64,000 nucleotides of DNA, from NCBI GenBank assembly GCA_002424045.1, contig DIPH01000042.1, positions 1 through 64,000 of the forward strand, in the 5' to 3' direction. Source of the DNA: Firmicutes bacterium UBA5493. GTDB lineage: Bacteria > Bacillota > Limnochordia > Darwinibacteriales > Darwinibacteriaceae. The notes under the pieces were generated by a model. That model did no database searches, was not told the DNA's origin, and saw only the letters and a program-made list of their open reading frames with translations. Shown in pieces: positions 40,235 through 49,346 of this stretch. Each line of letters begins with the position of its first letter. Position 1 is the first letter of the stretch. The position numbers and the translations under genes were made by a program.

Positions 40235-41026
40235 ATGGCAGACTTTTTTGGGTTTGCAGAAGAATTGGTGAATAAAGGACGGGCAAAAAAAGGGGATCCC
40301 TATGCTAGTGCTGAATTGTATGATCTATTGGTAAGAACAGGAAGTGATGATCACTTTTATGTGCAATTCGCCAAGGAGCGGGGAGGTAAGGTGCTTGACC
40401 TGGCCTGTGGGTCGGGGCGCTTGATCCCACCTTTGATAGAGGCAGGACTTGAGGTGACCGGTTTAGACTTGTCCGTTCCGATGCTGGAGAGGGCTAAAGC
40501 CCGCCTTGGTCCCGAAGCCTCGAGGGCCACGTTGGTGGAGGGCGATATGCGCTTTTTTTCCTTTACAGAACTTTTTGACACAATCATAATACCGTACTGT
40601 TCCTTTATGTACATGCATTCAGACGGAGACCGCTTGGCCGTATTGCAGAGCTGTTATGATCACCTTAAACGCGATGGTTACCTCGTGTTTGACTTTTTGG
40701 CTGGGTCCGTCGAGTTAGGTGAGGGGTGGCCAAAGTTAGCTCTACAGGGGATACATCCCTTGACGGAAGAAATCTTTTTAAGTGTGGTTCAGATCAAAGG
40801 CTTGGCAACGGATTTACGCTTGCTCAATCAGATAAACTATGTGTATCCCAAAGAGCCAAAGTTACCACAAATTAGCGTTTACTCTAGCAAGGAAGCTGTC
40901 GTGTTTCCCGAGAGGATCACTGAGTTGCTTGTTACGATAGGTTTCGAACCAGAGGGAGTGTATAACAACTCCTCTTTGCAGGAATATGATGGTGGGGAAG
41001 AGTGTTTGATTGTGGCCTATAAGTGA
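40235..41026 (+). CDS. Class I SAM-dependent methyltransferase
   Basis: 263 residues with Rossmann-fold motif I VLDLACGSGRLIPPL (about residue 48), the acidic end of strand 2 in VTGLDLS, and motif IV-like TIIIPYCSFMY. A methyltransferase domain type 25/11 protein; substrate not predictable. It sits 11 bp after the FliT-like gene and overlaps the next gene's ribosome site, so it is in the same operon, but a flagellar role is only a guess. Confidence 0.82.
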   Translation: MADFFGFAEELVNKGRAKKGDPYASAELYDLLVRTGSDDHFYVQFAKERGGKVLDLACGSGRLIPPLIEAGLEVTGLDLSVPMLERAKARLGPEASRATLVEGDMRFFSFTELFDTIIIPYCSFMYMHSDGDRLAVLQSCYDHLKRDGYLVFDFLAGSVELGEGWPKLALQGIHPLTEEIFLSVVQIKGLATDLRLLNQINYVYPKEPKLPQISVYSSKEAVVFPERITELLVTIGFEPEGVYNNSSLQEYDGGEECLIVAYK

Positions 41027-41037
41027 GGGGGATGTCT

Positions 41038-41607
41038 ATGAGGATAAGATTAGAGGATTACGCGATCCATAATGCCATGGAAGATATGGCAGATCAGGCG
41101 ATTGAACAGGTCCTTTCAGAAGACCGCACAGCCTGCGATTGCCCCGACTGCCGGGACGATGTGAAATCCCAAATCCTTAACAAGGTACCACCTTTCTACC
41201 ATCCCCTTATTTCTGGGGAACCTAGACGGCAGTCTATCATGTTGGAGGACCTAGCGACAGACCTTTTTAACAAGATTATGGTGGAGTGCTATAAGGCGTT
41301 GATACGGGTGAAGGAGAACCCCCGGCATAGTGATGATCGGTCCGAACTGCATAACACTACAGAACGCATTCTGCGCCTTGCAGTTGGTGAGGTTCTATCC
41401 AACCAGAAGGTGCATCTCGATCGTGATGATCTAAGTCGGTTGATGTCTGGAGCCCTCAACGGCCTGAAACCCGCGTACACCACAACGCACAAAGGAGATG
41501 CCTTTACCCGGGCCTCAGAGATTGATACGGCATACCTAGCCCAAGTCTATTCCGAGATTTTCAAAGCATTGGATGGACTTAAGGGGAATGATGCCCAAAC
41601 ATCATGA
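41038..41607 (+). CDS. ComFB-domain protein
   Basis: 189 residues. The N-terminal half matches the ComFB domain: LEDYAIHNAMEDMADQAIEQVL, a metal-type cluster CDCPDCRDDV (about residue 34) and LNKVPPFYHP. ComFB stands between the DNA-uptake genes comFA and comFC in B. subtilis; ComFB-type domains have been reported to bind cyclic dinucleotides in recent work on other bacteria. The C-terminal half is helical and unknown. ATG at 41038 fits GAGGGGG (41025-41031). It ends the fliD operon, ahead of a terminator. Confidence 0.75.
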   Translation: MRIRLEDYAIHNAMEDMADQAIEQVLSEDRTACDCPDCRDDVKSQILNKVPPFYHPLISGEPRRQSIMLEDLATDLFNKIMVECYKALIRVKENPRHSDDRSELHNTTERILRLAVGEVLSNQKVHLDRDDLSRLMSGALNGLKPAYTTTHKGDAFTRASEIDTAYLAQVYSEIFKALDGLKGNDAQTS

Positions 41608-41615
41608 TGTTACTG

Positions 41616-41653
41616 AAAAAAGACGTCCGTCTGTGTTTTGAGGACGCCTTTTT
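41616..41653. terminator. Bidirectional terminator after the fliD-ComFB operon
   Basis: AAAAAGACGTCC pairs with GGACGcCTTTTT around a 13-base loop; T-runs on both strands. It lies between convergent genes ending at 41607 and 41674. Confidence 0.75.
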
Positions 41654-41673
41654 CTATGTTTTTGGTGCTCTTT

Positions 41674-41886
41674 CTACGATACAATCCATTTCTTCAAGTC
41701 AGCAACAACGTTGGCATCGGTTAAGGACTCCACTCTAGTCCAGAATTGTGAGGCAGGATCCGGACCTAAAAAGTCGCTCAAGAGTTTGTCACCTCGACTA
41801 TCCCAAATAGTCACTTTCAGATGCCCGCCTTTATTTTGAATTCGTACAAAGTATTCGCCGCTTTCGAACATAGTACTCATAAGCAT
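41674..41886 (-). CDS. 70-residue protein, unknown
   Basis: Small soluble protein with a beta-rich middle (GEYFVRIQNKGGHLKVTIWDSRG) and a helical end (VVADLKKWIVS). A strong ribosome site AAAAGGAGGG precedes the two possible starts (MLMST or MST). No family recognised, no signal peptide. It is a single gene, divergent from glycogen phosphorylase and convergent with the ComFB gene. Confidence 0.6.
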   Translation of the reverse strand: MLMSTMFESGEYFVRIQNKGGHLKVTIWDSRGDKLLSDFLGPDPASQFWTRVESLTDANVVADLKKWIVS

Positions 41887-41960
41887 ATCCCTCCTTTTGG
41901 GATTACTTTCCCCAACTAGGGAAGAAATCCTGCGAGGCTGGGGACGAAAAAGCGGTAAAA

Positions 41961-44414
41961 GTGGGTGAGGATAGATTGAACAATAAAGCCGAACAAAAAA
42001 AGATGTTCCGCGTGGCCTTAGAGACGAAGGTCCAGAGAATGTTCGGGCGTAGCATAAGAGGTGCTTCCGACGACCAGATTTTCCAAGCTATTTCCCAGGT
42101 TGTTTCGGATCTGGTGAAAGAGCAGAGAGCCTATTCGCGAGAATTGATGCGGGGCCACCATGGTAAGGAGCTCTACTACCTGTCCATGGAGTTTCTGATG
42201 GGTCGGGCACTTGGCAACAACCTGATTAATTTAGGGTTAGAGGATTTGGTTGCAGAAGTCTGCGTTGAGCTTGGGCTCGAGCTGGGAGAACTTCAGGAGA
42301 GTGAGCCAGACCCAGGGCTAGGTAATGGTGGTTTAGGGCGTCTAGCGGCCTGTTTTATGGATTCCTTGGCTAGCTTGGGTTACAAGGCCACAGGATGTGG
42401 TATTCGCTACGAGTATGGTTTGTTCCAGCAAAAGATCATCGATGGCTATCAGGTGGAGGTATCGGATCCTTGGTTGGAAAATGGATCCAGCTGGGAGATA
42501 GCCCTGCCAGAAGAGACAGAAATCGTCAAGTTTGGAGGCTTTGTGGAAGTCACTGAAGGCGATGGGCGACTCGTCTATGAACACAAAGGATATCAATCTG
42601 TACGGGCTGTGCCCTACGAAATGCCCATTTTGGGCTATGACTCCGATGTGGTGAATTCACTGCGCTTGTGGGCTGCCCGGGCCACGAAGCATTTGGATAT
42701 GAGCCTCTTCGGTCAGGGTAAGTACCTCGATGCCCTGGAAGAAAAGGAACTGGCTGAAGTGATTTCCAAGGTCCTTTATCCCGATGACAACCATCCCGAA
42801 GGCAAGGCCCTTCGCCTCAAACAGCAGTACTTTTTCGTTTCCGCTAGCATCCAGAGCATTGTGCGCAAGTATCGAAATCAGTATGGAGCGGATTTTGCTG
42901 AGTTTCCCGAGCATGTTGTAGTCCACATCAATGACACCCATCCCGCTTTAGCCATTCCAGAGCTTATGCGTATTCTTTTGGATGAAGAGGGCTTAGATTG
43001 GGATCAAGCCTGGAAGATCACAAAGAGCACCTTTGCCTATACCAACCACACGATTTTGGAAGAAGCCTTGGAACGGTGGCCCGAAGGTTTATTTAGAGAC
43101 CTTCTGCCCCGGCTTTGGGACATTGTCTACGAAATCAACGAGCGCTTTTGCGCCTCTCTCTGGGACCGTTATCCAGGTGACTGGGATAAAATATCCCGCA
43201 TGTCCATTATTGCCCATCATGAAGTGAAGATGGCTCACTTGTGTATCGTCGGATCCTTCTCCATCAATGGTGTGGCCCAGCTCCACAGCCAGATCCTCAA
43301 GGAACAGGTGTTTGCTGAATTTGCTGAATTTTACCCAGAGAAGTTTACCAATGTCACCAATGGGGTGACCTTTAGGCGCTTTTTGCTGAAAGCAAATAAA
43401 GGGTTATCGGAGCTCTTGGCCGATCGCATCGGCACCGGTTGGATCAAAAAGCCAGAGGAATTGAAGAAGTTCCTAGCCTACCAAGACGATAGAGGGGCAC
43501 AGGAGGTCTTAGCCCATATTCGCCACAGTAACAAAGTAGCTCTAGCCAAGTACATCTATGACCATAATCATGTGCGAGTTGATCCAAACTCCATTTTTGA
43601 TGTGCAGATTAAAAGGCTCCATGAGTATAAACGTCAGCTTCTAAACATCTTGCATGTTCTTTATTTGTACAATCGCCTCCTAGAAGACCCGGACTTTGCC
43701 ATGCACCCTCGCACCTTCATTTTCGGTGCAAAAGCTGCGCCAGGTTATGGTATGGCCAAACTTATCATTAAGCTCATTCATGACGTCGGTGAGAGAATCA
43801 ACAATGATCGCAATATCGAGGACAAACTCAAGGTCGTGTTCTTGGAGAACTATCGCGTATCGCTGGCAGAAGTTATTATTCCAGCTTCCGATGTGAGTGA
43901 GCAAATCTCCACAGCAGGTAAAGAAGCCTCGGGAACAGGTAATATGAAGTTTATGCTTAACGGTGCTCTCACCATTGGAACTCTAGATGGAGCCAATGTA
44001 GAAATTGACCAAGCCGTAGGGCGGGACAACATCTTCATCTTTGGTCTGACTGCTGCGGAAACCAACCAATATTATCTCGATGGAACCTATCGCCCCTACG
44101 AGGTTTATCAGGCTGATCCCTACCTGAAGGAGGTTTTGGATCAACTGGTGAACGGCTTCATAAACGCCCAACATCTCGCTCTTTACCAGGATCTCCATCA
44201 CAGCTTACTCCATGGCTGGGGTGGGATGGCCGACCCTTACTTTGTCCTGGCGGACTTTGCATCCTATCGGAGGGTCCATGAGGACATTAATCACCAATAC
44301 CAACAGCCGGAATTATGGTGGAAGAAGGCGATTATCAATATTGGCAATGCGGGCTATTTTTCTAGTGACCGTACCATTGAAGAATATAATCAAAGGATCT
44401 GGAAATTGCATTAG
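41961..44414 (+). CDS. glgP: Glycogen/alpha-glucan phosphorylase
   Basis: PLP enzyme releasing glucose-1-phosphate from glycogen. 817 residues: YYLSMEFLMGRALGNN, GNGGLGRLAACFMDS, the IKRLHEYKRQLLN motif and the PLP-lysine region EASGTGNMKFMLNGALT. Full family length. GTG at 41961 or a downstream TTG (41976, with GGTGAGG upstream) is the start. Eleven bases separate it from the isomerase-like gene. Its product is the substrate of the phosphoglucomutase at 49.3 kb. Confidence 0.96.
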   Translation: MGEDRLNNKAEQKKMFRVALETKVQRMFGRSIRGASDDQIFQAISQVVSDLVKEQRAYSRELMRGHHGKELYYLSMEFLMGRALGNNLINLGLEDLVAEVCVELGLELGELQESEPDPGLGNGGLGRLAACFMDSLASLGYKATGCGIRYEYGLFQQKIIDGYQVEVSDPWLENGSSWEIALPEETEIVKFGGFVEVTEGDGRLVYEHKGYQSVRAVPYEMPILGYDSDVVNSLRLWAARATKHLDMSLFGQGKYLDALEEKELAEVISKVLYPDDNHPEGKALRLKQQYFFVSASIQSIVRKYRNQYGADFAEFPEHVVVHINDTHPALAIPELMRILLDEEGLDWDQAWKITKSTFAYTNHTILEEALERWPEGLFRDLLPRLWDIVYEINERFCASLWDRYPGDWDKISRMSIIAHHEVKMAHLCIVGSFSINGVAQLHSQILKEQVFAEFAEFYPEKFTNVTNGVTFRRFLLKANKGLSELLADRIGTGWIKKPEELKKFLAYQDDRGAQEVLAHIRHSNKVALAKYIYDHNHVRVDPNSIFDVQIKRLHEYKRQLLNILHVLYLYNRLLEDPDFAMHPRTFIFGAKAAPGYGMAKLIIKLIHDVGERINNDRNIEDKLKVVFLENYRVSLAEVIIPASDVSEQISTAGKEASGTGNMKFMLNGALTIGTLDGANVEIDQAVGRDNIFIFGLTAAETNQYYLDGTYRPYEVYQADPYLKEVLDQLVNGFINAQHLALYQDLHHSLLHGWGGMADPYFVLADFASYRRVHEDINHQYQQPELWWKKAIINIGNAGYFSSDRTIEEYNQRIWKLH

Positions 44415-44425
44415 GAGGCATAGCT

Positions 44426-45184
44426 ATGAACATGAACAGACATCCCATTGCTCTGCAGCTCTATTCTTTGCGGGATTTGGCAAGGGTGAGTTTTGTGGAC
44501 GTATTAGAGTTAACGTCCCAGCTCGGATATGAAGGGGTGGAGTTTGCGGGTTATGGCGGATTGTCCAGCGGTGAGATGAAAGAACACCTCCAGCGTTTGG
44601 GTCTTCAGGCTGTAAGTAGCCACGTGTCGTTTGAACGTCTCAAGAATCATCTGGAGGAAGAAATCGCCTACAATCGCGAATTTGGGAATGACACCTTAGT
44701 GTGTCCCGCGCCACCACCAGGTTTTATAAGAAACGCCGAAAACTGGCGCGATTTTGCCCGTGAACTCACTACCATGGGGAAACAGGCATCTGATCAAGGT
44801 TTTAGGCTGGGTTATCATAATCATAGCTGGGAGTTTGAGATCTTCAGCGACGCCTATGCCCTCGATCTTCTCTTTGAAGCCGCTGATTCTCGCTATGTGT
44901 TTGCCCAACTTGACCTAGGCTGGGTGCTCCATGGGGGAGAGGATCCCGCGAATTATCTGCGCAAGATGGCTGGTCACTGTCCTCTCGTTCATATCAAGGA
45001 CTTTGATCAAAACAACAAGCAAACCGATGTAGGCTGTGGGGTGTTGAATGTAGAGAATGTGCTTGAGGCTGCCTTAGATGCAGAGGTGGAGTGGCTGATC
45101 TTAGAGACAGAGGAGTACAGAATTTCACCGGAAGAAAGCGTCAGAGCTGGCCTCATTAATCTGAAAAAGGCCCAGAACAAGTAG
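44426..45184 (+). CDS. Sugar phosphate isomerase/epimerase-like TIM-barrel protein
   Basis: 252 residues of the xylose-isomerase-like (AP endonuclease 2) superfamily: YEGVEFAGYGG (about 32), LGYHNHSWEF (about 130), FAQLDLGWVLHGGEDP (about 166), VHIKDF (about 192) and the late Glu in LILETEEY. These carry the family's metal ligands (Glu, His, Asp, Glu). Substrate not predictable; the place behind glgP suggests a sugar or inositol derivative. Confidence 0.85.
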   Translation: MNMNRHPIALQLYSLRDLARVSFVDVLELTSQLGYEGVEFAGYGGLSSGEMKEHLQRLGLQAVSSHVSFERLKNHLEEEIAYNREFGNDTLVCPAPPPGFIRNAENWRDFARELTTMGKQASDQGFRLGYHNHSWEFEIFSDAYALDLLFEAADSRYVFAQLDLGWVLHGGEDPANYLRKMAGHCPLVHIKDFDQNNKQTDVGCGVLNVENVLEAALDAEVEWLILETEEYRISPEESVRAGLINLKKAQNK

Positions 45185-45204
45185 TCTAGGCGAAGGGTAG
45201 AAGA

Positions 45205-45228
45205 GTCGACCGAAGGGTCGGCTTTTTT
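45205..45228 (+). terminator. Terminator of the glgP operon
   Basis: GTCGACC / GGTCGGC stem with GAAG loop followed by six T (45223-45228), 20 bases after the stop at 45184. The T-run runs into the proposed sporulation promoter of the ger operon. Confidence 0.85.
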
Positions 45229-45255
45229 ATATTCTCCTTCATTTTGGTTATACTA
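45226..45255 (+). promoter_or_regulatory. Possible forespore (sigma-G type) promoter of the ger operon
   Basis: TTTATA (45226-45231), 17-base spacer, TATACTA (45249-45255), about 30 bases ahead of the start at 45284. The -10 differs by one base from the sigma-G form CATACTA and the -35 by two from TGAATA. Germination operons in Bacillus are read by sigma-G. TATACT also suits the vegetative factor, so this is a suggestion. Confidence 0.4.
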
Positions 45256-45283
45256 GGCAAAAGTGGAAGGGAGTTATGGGGTT

Positions 45284-46819
45284 ATGTTCTTTTGGAAGCG
45301 TGCTAAGGGAGAACAGCCGAAAACAAGGGATTTAGACCGCCTCAGCACCTCCCTTGAGACCAATCTAAAGTGGTTGAGAAGCAACCTTTTTGCCGATGAC
45401 GACACCATCGTTTATCGCCGCTTCAAGACCAAAGAACCAACGCGACAATGTGTCTTGATTCATGCTAATAACATGACCAAGCATGAATTCTTAAGTGACT
45501 ATATCGTCAGACCCCTCATGATCAGCTCCTTGCCCAGGGAACTCCATGGTCAAAGACTGATTCAGCACATCACAGAACAGGTGATCCAGTCCGATGGTGC
45601 AACCGTCTTTAGTAGCTATGAGAAGCTGGCCGAAGGTGTGGTGGCTGGGGCTGGGGCTGTCTTAGTGGAAGGATGCAACCTGGGCATTTCCGTTGATGCT
45701 CAGGGATGGGAAAAGCGGTCGGTGACGGAGCCGCAGACAGAAAGTGTAGTGCGGGGACCCAGACAAGGGTTTACAGAAGACTTAGGGGTAAACGTAAGCC
45801 TAGTGCGCCGTAAGATCCTAAGCCCCGAGTTAAAAGTGAGAATGATGGATGTGGGTCTGCAAACTAGGACTAAGGTGGCCATTATGTATGTCGAAGGGAT
45901 TGCCCCCAAGGAACTGGTGGATGAGGTGTTCCAAAGGATTGAACGCATTGAGACCGATGCTATTTTGGAATCGGGATACATAGAAGAGTTTATACGAGAC
46001 AGCCCTAACTGTCCTTTTCCCACCATTGGACATACGGAAAGACCTGATAGGGTCGCGGGCAAGATCTTAGAGGGGCGGGTGGCAGTCTTAGTGGATGGAA
46101 CACCCTTTGCACTGACGATGCCTTTTCTTTTTGTGGAAGCCTTCCAAGCCAATGAAGATTATTTTCATCATTGGATGGTAGCGAGTTTCCACCGGACGTT
46201 ACGTTATATCAGCTTTTTCTTGACAACAAGTACGCCAGGGCTGTACCTGGCTCTGGTTACCCACCATCCTCAGTTGATACCCATGAGCCTTTCGATTAGC
46301 ATCGCGGCAGCCCGGAAAAATGTGCCCTTTCCTGCCATGGTGGAAGTGATCGCCATGGGCTTGGTCTTCGAAATTTTGAGAGAGGGTGGTGTGCGATTGC
46401 CGAAACCTGTGGGCCAAGCCATTAGTATTGTGGGGGCTATTGTCTTAGGAGAAGCTGCGGTAGGTGCTAGCTTAGTCAGTGCTCCTATGATCATTGTAGT
46501 TGGGGTTACGGGGGTGGCAGGTTTTGTGGTTTCGAAACTCAATGACACGGCCGTTTTGATCCGCATTCTACTGGTATTCACCTCCGCTGTATTGGGTCTC
46601 TATGGCTTCCTTTTTGGCATTATGGGTATTATGGTTCAATTGGCGTCCATGGAATCCTTTGGCATTCCCTATCTATCGTCACTTACGTCACTGACCATTC
46701 AGGGTTCGAAAGATACCGTCATCCGGCTACCATGGTGGCGGATGGTTCTGCGTCCCAGGCATCTTGCACCTAAGAATAGGGAGCGTTTACATCGTCAATC
46801 AAGGAGTAAAACGAAATGA
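45284..46819 (+). CDS. Spore germination receptor A subunit (GerAA/GerKA family)
   Basis: About 511 residues. GerA-family receptor subunit in the spore inner membrane. The N-terminal soluble domain (to about 260) has the GerA pattern (KTKEPTRQCVLIHANNM, RKILSPELKV..DVGLQTRTKVA, in part), followed by the PFPTIGHTERPDRV region and five membrane helices, with PFALTMPFLFVEAFQ and SLSISIAAARKNVPFPA as family marks. ATG at 45284 is preferred to GTG at 45263. It overlaps the C-subunit gene by four bases. Confidence 0.95.
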   Translation: MFFWKRAKGEQPKTRDLDRLSTSLETNLKWLRSNLFADDDTIVYRRFKTKEPTRQCVLIHANNMTKHEFLSDYIVRPLMISSLPRELHGQRLIQHITEQVIQSDGATVFSSYEKLAEGVVAGAGAVLVEGCNLGISVDAQGWEKRSVTEPQTESVVRGPRQGFTEDLGVNVSLVRRKILSPELKVRMMDVGLQTRTKVAIMYVEGIAPKELVDEVFQRIERIETDAILESGYIEEFIRDSPNCPFPTIGHTERPDRVAGKILEGRVAVLVDGTPFALTMPFLFVEAFQANEDYFHHWMVASFHRTLRYISFFLTTSTPGLYLALVTHHPQLIPMSLSISIAAARKNVPFPAMVEVIAMGLVFEILREGGVRLPKPVGQAISIVGAIVLGEAAVGASLVSAPMIIVVGVTGVAGFVVSKLNDTAVLIRILLVFTSAVLGLYGFLFGIMGIMVQLASMESFGIPYLSSLTSLTIQGSKDTVIRLPWWRMVLRPRHLAPKNRERLHRQSRSKTK

Positions 46820-47967
46820 AGAAGGACTTAGCGCGAGTTTTCTTCCTGTGTGCCGTAACTCTTCTAACGACGGGTTGTTGGGACTATACTGAAATCGAAT
46901 TGCGGGATTTTGTGGTAGGAGCTGGAGTGGATGCGGTGGAGCCGAAGGTCATCGTGATTACCGAGATGGCCAAGTCCACAGGAACCGGGCAAGAAGCCGA
47001 ATTTCGACCCGTAGTACTTACTACAGAGGCCAGGAGCTTAACCAGCGGGGCTCACAATCTAGCGAATCCGTCGGGAATGGAGATCTTCTGGGCCCATGCT
47101 CAGGTGTTTCTCGTTTCTGAAGAGGTGGCCCAGGGAGGGATGCTCACCATTTTGGAGCCCATCATTCGTGCTAGAGACCTACGAAGTACGATGTATCTCC
47201 TAGTGGCTAAAGACTGCACAGTGGAGGAAGTCTTTAAGAGCAAACCGCCCTTATTGACCGGGGTGAGCCAGCACCTAACGAGCATTATTCGCTTATCCGC
47301 TATTAGTGCTGACTTTGTACCCCAGCAACTATGGCAATTTACCGGTGATTTGGCTGCTCCCGGCATTTCTGCAACACTTCCAGCCGTAGAGCTTGTACAT
47401 GAAGGAGGGAATCTAATGCCTGTGGTTAGGGGGGCTGCCGTCTTCAAGCTTGACCGCATGATAGGATGGCTTTCAAAGGAAGAAACGCAGATCCTTGCCC
47501 TCCTTAAAGGTGAGAGTGAGGGGGGTTTTTTTGTCATGGACACCGAGATAAAGGGCAATACGACAGCCATAACCTACGAGTTTCGCGGTAGCCAACTGAA
47601 AACCAAGCCAATCGTTGACGGTGAGAGGGTAGAGATGAAAGTGAGCTTAAGTTTGCAGCTTGGTGTTGCGGGTACAAGGGGTGCAGACGTTGACTTTTCT
47701 GATCCCGCAGTTGTAAGAGGCGTGGAGGAACAGGTGGCTAGGTACTTTACACGGCGCATAAGGGATTTTTTGCGGTTGATTCAAGAGGACTATAATAGTG
47801 ATATCTTGGGCTTTGGGCGACTTTTATGGAGGCGGGAACCAGCAACATGGCGGAAGATTGAAAGTGACTGGGATGCAGTTTTTCGAGGCCTTCCAGTGGA
47901 CGTTGAAGTGGATTGTAGGATTGCCTTTACGGGCTTTCGCGCTCAACCCATCAAGATGAGGAACTAA
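46816..47967 (+). CDS. Spore germination receptor C subunit, Ger(x)C lipoprotein
   Basis: 383 residues. Lipoprotein signal MKKDLARVFFLCAVTLLTTGCW with lipobox LTTGC (Cys21), followed by WDYTEIELRDFVVGAGVD, the standard Ger(x)C start. The late YNSDILGFGRLLWRREP motif is characteristic. It sits on the outer face of the spore inner membrane with the A and B subunits. ATGA overlap with the A gene. Confidence 0.95.
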   Translation: MKKDLARVFFLCAVTLLTTGCWDYTEIELRDFVVGAGVDAVEPKVIVITEMAKSTGTGQEAEFRPVVLTTEARSLTSGAHNLANPSGMEIFWAHAQVFLVSEEVAQGGMLTILEPIIRARDLRSTMYLLVAKDCTVEEVFKSKPPLLTGVSQHLTSIIRLSAISADFVPQQLWQFTGDLAAPGISATLPAVELVHEGGNLMPVVRGAAVFKLDRMIGWLSKEETQILALLKGESEGGFFVMDTEIKGNTTAITYEFRGSQLKTKPIVDGERVEMKVSLSLQLGVAGTRGADVDFSDPAVVRGVEEQVARYFTRRIRDFLRLIQEDYNSDILGFGRLLWRREPATWRKIESDWDAVFRGLPVDVEVDCRIAFTGFRAQPIKMRN

Positions 47968-47968
47968 G

Positions 47969-48178
47969 ATGGTAATTCTCATAATCTTTGGCTATGTTGT
48001 GGTGGGAGGAGTGGAGCTACTCCTCTGGAAAGAGCGCCCATGGCAGAAAGTCTTGGTCTATCTCCTATTGCTTTCGGCGGCAGCCACGTTTTCGGTGCTA
48101 TTGGCAATAGATGTGCGACTACCGGTCCCTGAGCCGCTGGGCACTCTCAGGAATTGGCTGCAAAAGCTTTGGCAGTGA
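47969..48178 (+). CDS. Small two-helix membrane protein of the ger operon
   Basis: 69 residues: helix 1 (MVILIIFGYVVVGGVELLLW), a short basic loop (KERPWQKV) and helix 2 (LVYLLLLSAAATFSVLLA), then a Trp-containing amphipathic tail. It begins one base after the C-subunit stop and ends 14 bases before the B-subunit gene, so it is an integral operon member. Some Bacillus and Clostridium ger operons encode a small D subunit of two helices; this fits that description. Confidence 0.72.
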   Translation: MVILIIFGYVVVGGVELLLWKERPWQKVLVYLLLLSAAATFSVLLAIDVRLPVPEPLGTLRNWLQKLWQ

Positions 48179-48192
48179 GGTGATCGGTTATT

Positions 48193-49308
48193 GTGATGAA
48201 TGAATCTGTGCCTGAGAGGCAGGGTATCGCTCTTGTGTTCCTATTCATTGTGGGCGACTCCTTTGTCTTTGGGCTAGCCCGTTGGGCTGGTCGGGACCTC
48301 TGGCTCTCCTTTTTGGTCGCCATCGTTTTGGCCTCACCCCTGATTCTGGTCTATGGACGTTTGGGTAGCCTCATGCATGGACAGCCCTTTAGTGAAGCAT
48401 TGCCTCGACTCTTGGGTAAGTGGCCTTCGCGCTTAGTGGCCCTGACTTACAGCGCTTATGCCTGGCGTCTGGGCTGTTTTGTTACAGGTGATATTACTAA
48501 CTTTGTGCAAGCGGTGTCCTTGCCCGACACCCCTCAGGTTGTGATGGCCTTTGGTTATGCCATACTTGTTCTCTGGGCTGTTAAAGAAGGTATAGAGGTG
48601 CTGGCGCGTTTTAGTTCTGTGATGATCATCGTTGTACTACTCATCTTGTTGACAGCTTTGGGCTTGGCAATGACGGAAGTAAACTTGCAGGAGTTCTTAC
48701 CAATCATGTATGATGGTTTTTGGCCCGTTCTTCAAGGAGCCTTTCAGATCTTGGACTTCCCCCTCTTAGAAACCGTCCTTTTCATAGGGTTGGCAAACGC
48801 TTTAACGACCAAGAAAAGGTCGGCCTACAAGGTACTTATACCAGGATTTCTCCTTGCGGCTTTCTTTCTTATGCTATTCGCCAGCGCCAGTGTGGCGATT
48901 CTTGGTGAAGAAGCGTATATGACCAGCTATTTCCCTGTCTTTATGTCCACAGCCCGCATCGATATAGCCCTTTTTTTAACTCGCTTAGAAGCGGTTGTGG
49001 GTGTGACCTTTGCCATAGGGACCTTTTTGAAAATTTCCGTGTGCCTCTTGGTGGCAAGCAAGACCTTGGCACATACCCTAGGATTTTCCGATTATCGCTT
49101 CTTGGTTACGCCACTTGTTTTGAGCATTATCCCAGGTTCTCAATGGTTTGCTAAATCGATAATGGAGATGGAACAAAGCGCCACGAAGATCGTAGGGTTT
49201 ACTGACGTTGTGGTGCAAGTTGCCCTACCTTTGGTAATGTGGATCGTAGCTGAGATCAGAATGTCTAAGGAGCGCAAAAACAAAGCAGGGAAGCCAAGTG
49301 GTATCTAG
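48193..49308 (+). CDS. Spore germination receptor B subunit (GerAB/GerKB, APC-type)
   Basis: 371 residues, about ten membrane helices, APC-superfamily fold that binds the germinant. The N-terminal ERQGIALVFLFIVGDSFVFG and the RFSSVMIIVVLLILLTALG and FLTRLEAVVGVTFAIGTFLKISV segments are family marks. Start GTG 48193 or ATG 48196 behind GAGGTGA. The operon order is A-C-small-B. Confidence 0.94.
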   Translation: MMNESVPERQGIALVFLFIVGDSFVFGLARWAGRDLWLSFLVAIVLASPLILVYGRLGSLMHGQPFSEALPRLLGKWPSRLVALTYSAYAWRLGCFVTGDITNFVQAVSLPDTPQVVMAFGYAILVLWAVKEGIEVLARFSSVMIIVVLLILLTALGLAMTEVNLQEFLPIMYDGFWPVLQGAFQILDFPLLETVLFIGLANALTTKKRSAYKVLIPGFLLAAFFLMLFASASVAILGEEAYMTSYFPVFMSTARIDIALFLTRLEAVVGVTFAIGTFLKISVCLLVASKTLAHTLGFSDYRFLVTPLVLSIIPGSQWFAKSIMEMEQSATKIVGFTDVVVQVALPLVMWIVAEIRMSKERKNKAGKPSGI

Positions 49309-49346
49309 AAGTATTCAACACGGATGAATGCAGGGAGGAGACGGGT

